Part shown: piece after piece, positions 16,578 through 24,848 of the stretch
Layout of the letters: the number at the start of each line of letters is the position of its first letter
Numbering within the stretch: the stretch's first letter is position 1
Assembly (NCBI RefSeq): GCF_025950085.1
Contig: NZ_JAPDDS010000003.1
Coordinates: 248,001 to 312,000 of the forward strand
Direction: 5' to 3'
Source: Luteolibacter flavescens
GTDB taxonomy: Bacteria; Verrucomicrobiota; Verrucomicrobiia; Verrucomicrobiales; Akkermansiaceae
DNA length: 64,000 nucleotides
The notes under the pieces: model-generated
What the model was told of the DNA's origin: nothing
What the model saw: only the letters and a program-made list of their open reading frames with translations
The model's database searches: none
Made by a program: the position numbers and the translations under genes

Positions 16578-16610
16578 ATTTTAGATTTCCTTACAACCAC
16601 GGTCGTGTAT
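16578..16610 (+). promoter_or_regulatory. Promoter-like motif, copy 2
   Basis: ATTTTAGATTTCCT at 16578-16591, 13 bp, GTGTAT at 16605-16610, in the 177-bp gap before the HAD-UbiA gene (ATG 16703). Same blocks and spacing as at 14690-14722; adjacent bases (AACGCGGG versus AACCCGCG) are also similar. The leader between motif and gene contains a T7 run and no open frame of note. Confidence 0.5.
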
Positions 16611-16702
16611 TTAACGCGGGCTCAAAGCAGTGGCCACTTTGCCCCCCGTTTTTTTCGCCGAAGTGTCCCCGGCGCCCGCCGTTCCCGCGCCATCCCACGA
16701 TC

Positions 16703-18142
16703 ATGAGTCGCGCCAATGACATCCCCTTGTGTGTTGATCTCGATGGCACGTTCATCAAGTCGGACCTTCTCCACGAGTCCCTGCTGCGCCTCCTGAGACA
16801 CCGGCCGTGGATGGCTTTCCGGCTGCCCTTCTGGCTCGCCAGGGGAAAGACCAGGCTGAAGTCGAGGCTCGCCGCGGTCTTGCCCGATGCCGCGACTCCC
16901 CCGGCCCAGAATGAAGAGCTGGTCGATTTCCTGAAGAGCGAGAAGGAAAGCGGCCGCCCGGTCTACCTCGTCACAGCCTCCCATGAAGCCGCGGTCGCGA
17001 AGGTTTCCTCGGCATTCCCTTTCGACGAGGTCATCGCCTCGACCGACACGCTGAATCTGAAAGGCGAGAACAAGGCAGCCGTGCTCGTCGAGCGCTTCGG
17101 TGAAAAGGGCTTTGACTACGCCGGCGACTCGCGCGCGGACGAGGCGGTCTGGCGACGTGCCCGCAAGGCGATCGTCGTTCACCGCTCAGCGCGACGCATC
17201 CAGCAGTTGAAGGAGAGCTTCGACGTGGACCGCGCTTTCCAGCCTGCAGGCACCACCTGGCGGGACTGGGTGAAGGCATTCCGCGTCCACCAGTGGGCGA
17301 AGAACTTCCTCATCGCGGTCCCCTTCCTCGTCGGCCACCACTACCATGCCGCCTGGCAGCTCGCGGGCCTGCTGACCGCCTTCCTCTCCATGAGCCTGTG
17401 CGCCTCGGGCACCTACCTGTGGAATGACCTGCTGGATCTGGAGTACGATCGCGCCCATCCACGGAAGCGGAAGCGCCTCGCCGCCTCCGGCAAGAGCAGC
17501 ATCCCGCGGGTCGGGCTTGCCTCGGTCATCATGGTCGCGCTGGGATTGGCCTCTGGCTTCCTGCTCTCCCCGTCCTTCGGCCTGCTACTCGTCGGCTACA
17601 TCGTCGCCACGCTTTCCTATTCGCTGCACTTTAAGAAGGTCGCCATCGCGGACATCTTCATGCTGGCGATGCTCTACCTCTCGCGCGTGATCGGCGGCCT
17701 CCTGATCTCGGAGGCGGTGGTGTCGTTCTGGCTTTTCGCCTTCACCTTCCTGCTCTTCGTCTCGCTCGCGGCGGCGAAGCGCTTCGTGGAACTGAAGTCG
17801 GTGGTGGATTCCGGCGCAGCTTCCATCCAGGGCCGCGGCTACCGGGCCGATGACCTATCGGTGGTTTCCCAGCTCGGCGTCGCGGCCGGTGTCGCCTCCT
17901 GCATCGTTCTTGGGCTTTACTCGAATAGCGACCAGGTCACCGCCCTCTACGAGCGGCCGCAGTGGTTCTGGGGCATCTGCGTGGTCGCCTTTTACTGGAT
18001 CACTCGCATCTGGTTCATCACCCACCGCGGGGAAATGCATGACGACCCGGTGGTCTTCGCCCTGAAGGATCCCGGCACTTGGATTCTCGGGGTGATCGGC
18101 ATCGCCTGCATCCTCTTCGCCCAACCAATCGCCGCCCCATGA
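16703..18142 (+). CDS. HAD phosphatase-UbiA prenyltransferase fusion (DPPR synthase-like)
   Basis: 479 residues. Residues 1 to about 190 are a HAD hydrolase: nucleophile motif DLDGT (12-16), VYLVTASHE (motif II region), YAGDSRADEAVW (motif IV). Residues about 200-479 are a UbiA-type integral membrane prenyltransferase with NDLLDLEYDRAHPRKRKR (Asn 241 onward), the Mg2+/polyprenyl-diphosphate motif. In mycobacteria the UbiA enzyme Rv3806c joins decaprenyl phosphate to PRPP, and a phosphatase then removes the 5-phosphate. Here both activities appear joined in one chain. Next gene starts within the stop codon (ATGA) and is DprE1-like, which supports polyprenyl-phosphoryl-ribose synthesis at the inner membrane. 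Confidence 0.85.
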   Translation: MSRANDIPLCVDLDGTFIKSDLLHESLLRLLRHRPWMAFRLPFWLARGKTRLKSRLAAVLPDAATPPAQNEELVDFLKSEKESGRPVYLVTASHEAAVAKVSSAFPFDEVIASTDTLNLKGENKAAVLVERFGEKGFDYAGDSRADEAVWRRARKAIVVHRSARRIQQLKESFDVDRAFQPAGTTWRDWVKAFRVHQWAKNFLIAVPFLVGHHYHAAWQLAGLLTAFLSMSLCASGTYLWNDLLDLEYDRAHPRKRKRLAASGKSSIPRVGLASVIMVALGLASGFLLSPSFGLLLVGYIVATLSYSLHFKKVAIADIFMLAMLYLSRVIGGLLISEAVVSFWLFAFTFLLFVSLAAAKRFVELKSVVDSGAASIQGRGYRADDLSVVSQLGVAAGVASCIVLGLYSNSDQVTALYERPQWFWGICVVAFYWITRIWFITHRGEMHDDPVVFALKDPGTWILGVIGIACILFAQPIAAP

Positions 18143-19440
18143 CACCTCGTCCGGTCCACTCCTGGGGACGACTGGGTCCCGCCATGGCCGACGTGCTGAC
18201 CCCGGCATGGCCCGACCAGATCTCCGCGGATAGTGGGCCACTCCTCGCCTACGGCCTGGGCCGCTCCTATGGCGACTCCTGCCTGCTGGATGGCGGCACC
18301 ATGGTGGACATGCGGTTCCTCGACCGACTCATTTCCTTCGATCCAGCGACCGGAATCCTGAAGGCGGAAGCAGGCGTCACGCTGGATGCCATCCTCACCT
18401 TCGCCGTGCCACGTGGATGGTTCCTCCCGACCACTCCAGGCACCCGGCAGGTCACGCTCGGCGGCGCGATCGCCAATGACGTGCACGGAAAGAATCACCA
18501 CCGCGTGGGGTGCTTCGGCAATCACGTCCCGCGCTTCGGCCTTCTCCGGTCGGACGGCTCGCATGTCACCTGCCACGAGGGCGAGGCGCTGCACTCCGCC
18601 ACCGTCGGCGGGCTCGGCCTCACCGGCATCATCACCTGGGTGGAGGTGAAGCTCGTGCCGATCCGCTCGGCGATGCTCGATGTCGAACTGATCCGCTTCC
18701 GCGGCATCGGTGAATTCCTCGCGATCACCAATGACGCCCCGGAAAAGTGGGAGCACACGGTGGCGTGGATCGACTGCCTCAGCCCGGGCGAATCCGCGAC
18801 GCGCGGTATCTTCATCCGCGGAAACTGGGCGGACGAAGGAGGGTTGGAAACCCATCGCCCTGCCGGAGCTGGCGTGCCCATCGACTTCCCGGAAATCGCG
18901 CTGAACTCCCTCTCCATCCGCGCTTTCAATACGCTCTACTACCGGCGCTTCCTCGGAAAGACGAAGCGCGTGCGGCAGCACTACTCGCCCTTCTTCCATC
19001 CGCTCGACTCTGTCCACGACTGGAACCGCATCTACGGCAAGCGCGGCTTCTACCAGTACCAGTGCGTGACTCCCTTCGAGGCTGGCAGTGCCCCGATGGA
19101 CGCGATCCTCAAGTCCATCGCCTCGTCGGGTCAGGGCTCCTTTCTCGCGGTGCTGAAGACCTTTGGCGACATCGCCTCGCCCGGCATGCTGTCCTTCCCC
19201 TCGCCGGGCATCACGCTGGCACTGGACTTCCCGAATCGCGGCGCGGCCACGCTGCAGCTCTTCGAAGCGCTCGACCGCATCGTGCGCGATTGCGGCGGCA
19301 GGCTCTACCCGGCGAAGGACGCTCGCATGGAAGCCGCGGACTTTCATCGTGCCTACCCGCGCTTGCCCGAGTTCAGGCAACACGTGGATCCGGCCTTCAC
19401 CTCGGATTTCTGGAAACGGATGACCGGCACTACGGCATGA
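18139..19440 (+). CDS. dprE1: DprE1-like FAD-dependent oxidase (polyprenylphosphoryl-ribose 2'-oxidase)
   Basis: 433 residues. VAO-type FAD domain: LAYGLGRSYGDSCLL and TPGTRQVTLGGAIANDVHGKNHHRVG. The C-terminal region carries LALDFP and RLYPAKDARMEAADFHRAYPR, aligning well with the mycobacterial DprE1 end. Lys 393 matches the catalytic Lys 418 of M. tuberculosis DprE1. The residue matching Cys 387, the benzothiazinone target, is Ala 361. DprE1 oxidises the 2'-OH of decaprenylphosphoryl-ribose so that DprE2 can reduce it to the arabinose epimer. ATG 18139 overlaps the upstream stop by 4 bp; a longer frame from 18079 runs inside the UbiA gene. Confidence 0.88.
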   Translation: MTPRPVHSWGRLGPAMADVLTPAWPDQISADSGPLLAYGLGRSYGDSCLLDGGTMVDMRFLDRLISFDPATGILKAEAGVTLDAILTFAVPRGWFLPTTPGTRQVTLGGAIANDVHGKNHHRVGCFGNHVPRFGLLRSDGSHVTCHEGEALHSATVGGLGLTGIITWVEVKLVPIRSAMLDVELIRFRGIGEFLAITNDAPEKWEHTVAWIDCLSPGESATRGIFIRGNWADEGGLETHRPAGAGVPIDFPEIALNSLSIRAFNTLYYRRFLGKTKRVRQHYSPFFHPLDSVHDWNRIYGKRGFYQYQCVTPFEAGSAPMDAILKSIASSGQGSFLAVLKTFGDIASPGMLSFPSPGITLALDFPNRGAATLQLFEALDRIVRDCGGRLYPAKDARMEAADFHRAYPRLPEFRQHVDPAFTSDFWKRMTGTTA

Positions 19441-19838
19441 AGATCGCGCTCCAGTACATCTTCTTCGCCATCATCGCGACCGCGGCGAACCTGCTCGTGC
19501 AGCTCGTGGTCACGGCTCTCGATCCGACGGAGTTCAAGTTCTGGACCGCGCTCGTCGCCGGGACCGGCGCGGGGCTCGTGGTGAAGTACCTGCTCGACAA
19601 GCACTACATCTTCCAAGCCCGCCACATCACCCGACCCGCGGACATCGGGAAGAGCTTCTTCCGCTACGCACTCACCGGCCTCCTCACCACCGCCGTCTTC
19701 TGGGGACTCGAACTGGGCTTCCACCACGGCTTCCCCGGCTGGCCTGCCGCGAAGTACGTCGGCGGCGCGATCGGCCTCGCGATCGGCTACGTCTGGAAAT
19801 ACCAGCTCGACCGGCGGTTCACCTTTTCCAATCCATGA
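19437..19838 (+). CDS. GtrA-family small membrane protein
   Basis: 133 residues with four predicted transmembrane helices: YIFFAIIATAANLLVQLVV, FWTALVAGTGAGLVVKYLL, a third from FRYALTGLLTTAVFWGLE, and a last around YVGGAIGLAIGYVWKY. DKHYIFQ and DRRFTFSN are the typical GtrA loop/end motifs. GtrA proteins are thought to move polyprenyl-phosphate sugars across the inner membrane or help glycosyltransferases; Rv3789 beside mycobacterial dprE1/dprE2 is a GtrA protein. Starts by ATGA overlap with the dprE1-like gene and ends by ATGA overlap with the dprE2-like gene. Expected role: flipping or presenting polyprenyl-P-arabinose. Confidence 0.88.
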   Translation: MKIALQYIFFAIIATAANLLVQLVVTALDPTEFKFWTALVAGTGAGLVVKYLLDKHYIFQARHITRPADIGKSFFRYALTGLLTTAVFWGLELGFHHGFPGWPAAKYVGGAIGLAIGYVWKYQLDRRFTFSNP

Positions 19839-20575
19839 GCCCTTACCGAGCCGCCGTCTTCGGAGCCACCTCAGCCATCGCCCAGGACCTCCTCCGCACC
19901 CTGGTCGCGGATCACAAACAAGCCGATCTCCTGCTCATCGCCCGTGACGCCGTGAAGCTGGAGGCCGTGGCCGCCGACCTGCGGACCCGTGGAGCCACCT
20001 GCCACATCATCGCCACCGACCTGACCGACCCGGCTACGGAGTGGAAGAAGCTGCTCGAGTCGTCGTCCCCGTGGAACCTCTTCCTCCTCGCCCACGGTTC
20101 GCTGCCGGAGCAGGATGAGACCTTGGCCGATGGCAGCGCGGTCGCCCGCGAGATCGCGGTGAATTTCACCAGCCACGCGGTGATTGCGGCCGCTTGCTCG
20201 GAGATCCTGACGCGACAGGCGAAAGGCACGCTGGCGGTGATCGGCTCCGTAGCCGGGGACCGCGGACGCCAGTCGAATTTCCTCTACGGCTCGGCCAAGG
20301 CAGGCATCGACACCTTCATGGCCGGCCTCCGCCACCGGCACGCCGCGACGAAAGACATCCACATCGTCCTGCTGAAGCCCGGCATGACCGACACGCCGAT
20401 GACGGCGGGGATCAAGAAAGGCCCGCTTTTCACCTCATCCGCAAAGGTCGGTGCCCTCGGCTGGCAGGCCATCCGCAAGGGCAAGCCCGTCGCCTACCTG
20501 CCCGGCTGGTGGCGCTGGGTCATGTGCATCATCTGCAGCGTGCCAACCCCCGTCTTCCATCGCACACGACTCTGA
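19835..20575 (+). CDS. dprE2: DprE2-like short-chain reductase (epimerisation partner of DprE1)
   Basis: 246 residues, classical SDR. The N-terminal cofactor loop is GATSAIAQDLL. LLIARDAVKLE, a central NLFLLAHGSLP and the catalytic Ser...Tyr-x-x-x-Lys in VIGSVAGDRGRQSNFLYGSAKAG follow, then LLKPGMTDTPMT. DprE2 reduces the 2'-keto intermediate made by DprE1, giving polyprenylphosphoryl-arabinofuranose. Position directly after the dprE1-like and GtrA genes, with 4-bp overlaps, makes this assignment strong. The last 25 residues are hydrophobic/aromatic (WWRWVMCIICSVPTPVFHR), suggesting membrane association as in mycobacterial DprE2. Confidence 0.85.
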   Translation: MSPYRAAVFGATSAIAQDLLRTLVADHKQADLLLIARDAVKLEAVAADLRTRGATCHIIATDLTDPATEWKKLLESSSPWNLFLLAHGSLPEQDETLADGSAVAREIAVNFTSHAVIAAACSEILTRQAKGTLAVIGSVAGDRGRQSNFLYGSAKAGIDTFMAGLRHRHAATKDIHIVLLKPGMTDTPMTAGIKKGPLFTSSAKVGALGWQAIRKGKPVAYLPGWWRWVMCIICSVPTPVFHRTRL

Positions 20576-20585
20576 CATTCCCCCG

Positions 20586-22172
20586 ATGTCCGACCTTCCA
20601 TCGAAAAAGCAGATCCCGCTCGACGCCATCGTCGTCATCGGGGGATGGCTGCTGGTCTGCTTCATCGAGATCCTCGCCATCGTCACGCTGAATGACGGCG
20701 GCTTCACCTACACGCTCGACGATCCCTACATCCATCTGGCCGTCGCCGAGCAAATCGCCGTGGGCAAATACGGGATCAATCTGGAGGAATTCTCGTCCCC
20801 CTCATCCAGCGCCATCTGGCCCTTCCTCCTCGCCCCGCTCGCACGCCTATCCATCGGCGAATACCTGCCGCTGGTGCTGAACCTCCTCTTCGGAGCCCTC
20901 ACCGCATGGGTCATCCTCCTGCGCGCCCGCAAGGTGCTGCCCGGCTCGCAGTCCGGACGCATCGTGCTGACGTGGGCCGTCATCCTCTGCTGCAATGTCA
21001 CCGGCATCGTCTTCACCGGCATGGAGCACAGCCTGCAGGTGCTGGCTGCCATCGTGGTCGTGGATGGAATGATCCGGATCGCCGATGGCGAGCGCCTCAG
21101 CCGGTGGTTCTGGGTCGCGGTGATCGCAGGGCCGCTGGTCCGATATGAGAATCTCGCACTCACGGCGGCCGCCTGTGGACTGCTGCTTTTCTCCGGCAAA
21201 CCGAAGGCCGCCATCATCTCAGGTGCCGCCGCCCTGCTCGGTCTCGCGGCATTCTCCGGCTTCCTGCTTTCCCTCGGCTTGCCAGCCATTCCGAGCTCCG
21301 TCGTGGCGAAGTCCCATCTCACGGGATCCTCCGGGCCCCTGTCGAAAGTGATCCATTCGCTGAATACCAGCATTGCCGGGAACCGCGGCGTCCTGCTGCT
21401 GATCTTCACTGCCGTGCTCGCGGGGTGGGCATGGGCGCGGGGTATCACTTCCCATTCCAGGGCAAAAGCCGCGCTCTTCATCGCCTCCGCCGGACTGCTG
21501 CATGCGGCCTTTGGCACCTACGGGTGGTATCACCGCTACGAGTGCTACATCTACGCGGCCCTGCTTTACGCCCTGCTGTCAATGGTACCGTCGACGCTAC
21601 CGGGCCTCGCGGAGAAATGGCGGCCTGCATTTGCCGGTGCCGTCCTGCTGCTCGCCATTCCGGTCGCTTACCCCTACCTGCGTGCGATCGCCTTCCTCCC
21701 GATGGCGTCGAATGACATCTACTCGCAGCAGGAGCAGATGCACCGCTTCGCCACCGGATGGTGGCAGCGCCCCGTCGCCGTTCATGATCTGGGCTGGGTG
21801 AGCTACAAGAACGACGCCTACGTGCTCGACCTCTGGGGACTGGGTTCGCAAAAGGCGCTGGAAGCCCGCTTGTCCGACAAGGACCCGTCATGGCGGATCA
21901 AGATGGCCAGGGAGCGCGGCATCGGTCTCGTGATGGTTTACGAGCGCGTGATACCCGGAAGCGCCCTGGGATGGATCAAGGTCGGGGAACTGCACGTGAA
22001 GGGGCCGCTAACCTCCCCGATCACGCCGGTCGTGGCATTCTACGCCACCTCTCCGGAATTCGCCCCGGAGATCGCCGGCCTGCTCCACGACTTCCGCCGG
22101 ACGCTACCGGACCGCGCCAGCGTGATCCTGCGGGGAGAACCAACCCCACCGACCGCCGCAGATCCACGTTGA
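20586..22172 (+). CDS. GT-C membrane glycosyltransferase, AftB/TfpW-like candidate arabinofuranosyltransferase
   Basis: 528 residues, about 10 transmembrane helices, then a soluble C-terminal domain of about 130 residues. The first helix (residues 14-36) is followed by TYTLDDPYIHLAVAEQI with Asp 45-Asp 46, the GT-C acidic pair. The DDPYIH form recalls the DDAF/DDPY motifs of AftB-like enzymes. GMEHSLQ, GPLVRYENLALT and YGWYHRYECYIYA are also of the type seen in this group. It begins 10 bp after the DprE2-like gene, so the most economical substrate is the lipid-linked arabinofuranose made by its neighbours. ATG 20586 was chosen over the longer frame at 20451, which overlaps the SDR gene. Acceptor unknown. 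Confidence 0.7.
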   Translation: MSDLPSKKQIPLDAIVVIGGWLLVCFIEILAIVTLNDGGFTYTLDDPYIHLAVAEQIAVGKYGINLEEFSSPSSSAIWPFLLAPLARLSIGEYLPLVLNLLFGALTAWVILLRARKVLPGSQSGRIVLTWAVILCCNVTGIVFTGMEHSLQVLAAIVVVDGMIRIADGERLSRWFWVAVIAGPLVRYENLALTAAACGLLLFSGKPKAAIISGAAALLGLAAFSGFLLSLGLPAIPSSVVAKSHLTGSSGPLSKVIHSLNTSIAGNRGVLLLIFTAVLAGWAWARGITSHSRAKAALFIASAGLLHAAFGTYGWYHRYECYIYAALLYALLSMVPSTLPGLAEKWRPAFAGAVLLLAIPVAYPYLRAIAFLPMASNDIYSQQEQMHRFATGWWQRPVAVHDLGWVSYKNDAYVLDLWGLGSQKALEARLSDKDPSWRIKMARERGIGLVMVYERVIPGSALGWIKVGELHVKGPLTSPITPVVAFYATSPEFAPEIAGLLHDFRRTLPDRASVILRGEPTPPTAADPR

Positions 22173-22190
22173 AGCCAACGCACAGAGCAC

Positions 22191-23972
22191 GTGAGCGAGC
22201 ACAATCAAACTGATACCTCCGGCCAATCCATGCGCCTGCCGTGGACCTGGCAGGAAATCGCCGCGCTTTTCCTGCTCTGCCTCGTGGTCTTGCTGCTCGC
22301 AGCACCCGGCATGGGCAGCGCCCTGATGCTCGACGACCTCGACCAACTCCAGCACGTCCAGCAATTCCACTCGTGGAAAGACGTCCTGAAGCAGGACTGC
22401 TACGGACTCTTCCGACCGATCAAAAATGCCCTCTACTACGCCGCTCATGTGAATGGCACGCCATCGCTCACCGCGTGGCATTCCATCAATCTGGCAGCCT
22501 ATCTCGCCGCCACGGCCGGGGTTTACCTCTTCCTGCGCGAACTCATCCCCGCACGCGCATGGGCCTTCGCGGGCACCTGCCTGTGGGCGACCAGCTCCAC
22601 CCAGGCCACTACCGCGGTCTGGATGAGCTGTGTGCACATCAGCGTCGCCGTGTTCTTCACCTGCCTGGCGCTACGCCTCCATGACCGGTCGTGGTCCGGG
22701 CGGACCGGAAGATGGCTGCCAGCGACACTGCTGGCGATGTTCCTCGCGATGGCCAGCTACGAGACGGCCATCTGTGTCGCACCGCTCTGCGTGCTGCTCG
22801 ATCACCATCGCGGCAGGCGGATCTTCTCGAAGCCCGCGCTCCTCCGCTACTCGGCGATCGCCCTCGTGACGGCTGCCTATCTGGGAGTCCGCATCACGCA
22901 GGGAGCTACCTACCAAGCGCTCAATCCCGCCTTCGACCCCGCCCTGACCGGCTGGCAGCTTTCCGTCTCGTCGCCGTGGTTCCTATGGAAGCACTTCTCG
23001 ATGTGGTTCTTCCCCTTCGGCCGGATCGAGTTCGTCAGCGCCTACCTCTGGGGAAAATCCGCGCCCCTCTGGCACCTCGGCCTGGCGTGGGGATTCCTCG
23101 CGGCGCTGATCGCCACGGTAGTCTTCACCAGAAAGCGGCTGCCTTTGGTCTCCTTCGGCCTCGCGTGGTTCCTCATCGCCAGCTTCCCGGCTTCGAATCT
23201 GATTCCCGTCCGTTCCGGCCCTATCGAGGACTATTACCTCGTCTTCCCCAGCGTCGGCCTCGCCATCGCCCTTTCCGGTGCTGCGATGGCCTTGGCGAAG
23301 CTCGTGACTTCCCGGCGGGAAGTCGTCATCCGCACGGTGGCGATCACCTCGCTGGTCGTCATCGCGGCGGGGAAGATCGCCAGCGGAGCCTACTTCCACC
23401 ATCAGGCAGGGCTCTGGACCCGGCCGCTGGACCTGTATCTCTCCATCGTGGCCACGCGCCCGCTGCAGGTACAGGCCATGAATCTGGCAGCGAGGGAATT
23501 GTACTCCCGCGGAGATCGCTCCACCGCGGCCATGCTCGCCGGTGAAGCCCAGCCCTTGGCCCCGTGGCACCCTTCTTCACAAATGATCCTCGGGGCAATC
23601 GCCTGCGACGAAGGACGCCATGAAGAAGCGATCTCCCGCCTCACCGACTGCATCGCCCATCTGAAGGGAGGGAGCAACCTTGAGGACTATTGCCAGCTCC
23701 GCTTGGGAGATTCCTTGGCCGCTCTCGGGAAAAGTGCCGAAGCAAGAGAGGCATGGGTGAGAATTTTAGTCCGCCAAAGTTCCCCCCAGCACTTCGATGC
23801 GACCCTCCGTCTGGCCGGTCTGTACCGGCGTGAAGGAAATCGCGAAAAGGCCATTCAAACACTCCAGCGATCTCTTTCCCTCCACCCTGAAAGAAGTGCT
23901 GAGATCGGAGCCATCCTCCGCGATCTCGTACAGGATCCATCTTCCATAACTCCTCCTGCTCCCGTAGAGTGA
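22191..23972 (+). CDS. GT-C membrane glycosyltransferase with C-terminal TPRs, paralogue of 14744-16525
   Basis: 593 residues. About 10 transmembrane helices, then TPR-like helices from about residue 430 (SSQMILGAIACDEGRHEEAISRL). LMLDDLDQL (Asp 48-Asp 49) follows the first helix. It shares with the upstream paralogue FRPIKN, ASYETAI, the block NPAFDPALTGWQLSVSSPWF followed by FPFGRIE, and NLIPVRSGPIEDYY. GTG 22191 is taken as start; ATG 22230 is possible. It ends the glycan cluster. Like TMTC proteins, it may transfer a sugar from a polyprenyl-phosphate carrier to a protein or glycan on the outside. No terminator is obvious, but the next 219 bp are strikingly AT-rich. Confidence 0.7.
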   Translation: MSEHNQTDTSGQSMRLPWTWQEIAALFLLCLVVLLLAAPGMGSALMLDDLDQLQHVQQFHSWKDVLKQDCYGLFRPIKNALYYAAHVNGTPSLTAWHSINLAAYLAATAGVYLFLRELIPARAWAFAGTCLWATSSTQATTAVWMSCVHISVAVFFTCLALRLHDRSWSGRTGRWLPATLLAMFLAMASYETAICVAPLCVLLDHHRGRRIFSKPALLRYSAIALVTAAYLGVRITQGATYQALNPAFDPALTGWQLSVSSPWFLWKHFSMWFFPFGRIEFVSAYLWGKSAPLWHLGLAWGFLAALIATVVFTRKRLPLVSFGLAWFLIASFPASNLIPVRSGPIEDYYLVFPSVGLAIALSGAAMALAKLVTSRREVVIRTVAITSLVVIAAGKIASGAYFHHQAGLWTRPLDLYLSIVATRPLQVQAMNLAARELYSRGDRSTAAMLAGEAQPLAPWHPSSQMILGAIACDEGRHEEAISRLTDCIAHLKGGSNLEDYCQLRLGDSLAALGKSAEAREAWVRILVRQSSPQHFDATLRLAGLYRREGNREKAIQTLQRSLSLHPERSAEIGAILRDLVQDPSSITPPAPVE

Positions 23973-24191
23973 CTGCGTTTCAGCGAAATACAGTTCTCAT
24001 CGCAAGAATTTCAGGAACCCTGCAAATTCATCAATTATTGAGGACCAACAACTTTGAAAAATGTTCAAAAATTTATTGTCAGTTTTCAAAAAAACTCTTA
24101 GAGCCAAGGAAGCCACGGGCGACCCGATATCCAATAAAGCTTGAATATCTGGACGCCTCCCTCTAAAAAATTCCGTCATCCTAGCCACTAG
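23973..24191 (+). promoter_or_regulatory. AT-rich intergenic leader upstream of the ABC/pilus operon
   Basis: 219 bp with base composition far more AT-rich than the rest (runs such as TTGAAAAATGTTCAAAAATTTA and TTTTCAAAAAAACTC). Possible -35/-10 pairs are present, for example TTGTCA with TAGAGC 17 bp on, but they are weak. No gene is supported here. It probably carries the promoter for the genes starting at 24192. Confidence 0.35.
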
Positions 24192-24842
24192 ATGAGTTCA
24201 CAGTCGCCACAGTTGAACCTTCACGCCGGCCTTGCCATTGGTTACCGCCAATCGCTTGCGACCGTCCGGGAAGATATTCTGCTTGGCAACGGAACCCACT
24301 TCCTCATCGCCCGGAATGGCCGCGGTAAGACCACCCTGCTCCGCACCGTCGCCAGGACGCTGCGCCAGATGGAAGGGTCCTTTGAGGCAACCGGCCGGGT
24401 CCAGTATCTGCCCGAGGATCTCCGCTTCGACCCCATCACGACGGTCTCGGCGATCTTCCGTGCAATGATCCCGTCCAAGCGCGTCGCGGATGCCATCAAG
24501 CTGGCCGAGACCCTCGAACTGGATATCCAGAAGCCGTACGGCAAGCTTTCCACCGGCAACCGTCGCAAGGCCCACCTGATCATGGCCGAGCTGTCGATCG
24601 ACCCGACCCAGGGCAATATCCTGCTGCTCGACGAGCCTTTCAGCGGCCTCGACGCCTTCGCCCGGGAAACTTTCGAGGAAATGTGGCGCGCCAGCGCAGA
24701 CACCGTGCTGCGCCTGGTGAGCTGTCATCCGGACTACGACTCCATGGGCATGCCCAGCACCGTCGTGATCCAAGGGGAGGAGATCCGCCACACGACCGGC
24801 AGCGGCCAGACGTGGAATCAACTCAAGAGCCAGCTGAACTGA
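24192..24842 (+). CDS. ABC transporter ATP-binding protein with degenerate motifs
   Basis: 216 residues. Walker A reads ARNGRGKTT (the first Gly of GxxGxGKT is Ala), signature LSTGNRRK replaces LSGGQ, Walker B is NILLLDEPFSGLD, and the H-loop is VSCH. Residues between are short, as in small ABC-2 type ATPases. A permease of six helices follows 6 bp later. The pair sits directly upstream of the pilus-like operon, reminiscent of the PilGHI ABC transporter inside the Myxococcus xanthus pil cluster (a comparison of position, not proven homology). Substrate unknown. Confidence 0.8.
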   Translation: MSSQSPQLNLHAGLAIGYRQSLATVREDILLGNGTHFLIARNGRGKTTLLRTVARTLRQMEGSFEATGRVQYLPEDLRFDPITTVSAIFRAMIPSKRVADAIKLAETLELDIQKPYGKLSTGNRRKAHLIMAELSIDPTQGNILLLDEPFSGLDAFARETFEEMWRASADTVLRLVSCHPDYDSMGMPSTVVIQGEEIRHTTGSGQTWNQLKSQLN

Positions 24843-24848
24843 ACCGCC

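Noticed and set aside
23969-24166. 65-codon + strand frame after the second GT-C gene
   Set aside because: AT-rich intergenic DNA; low-complexity product without similarity or Shine-Dalgarno, more likely a promoter region.
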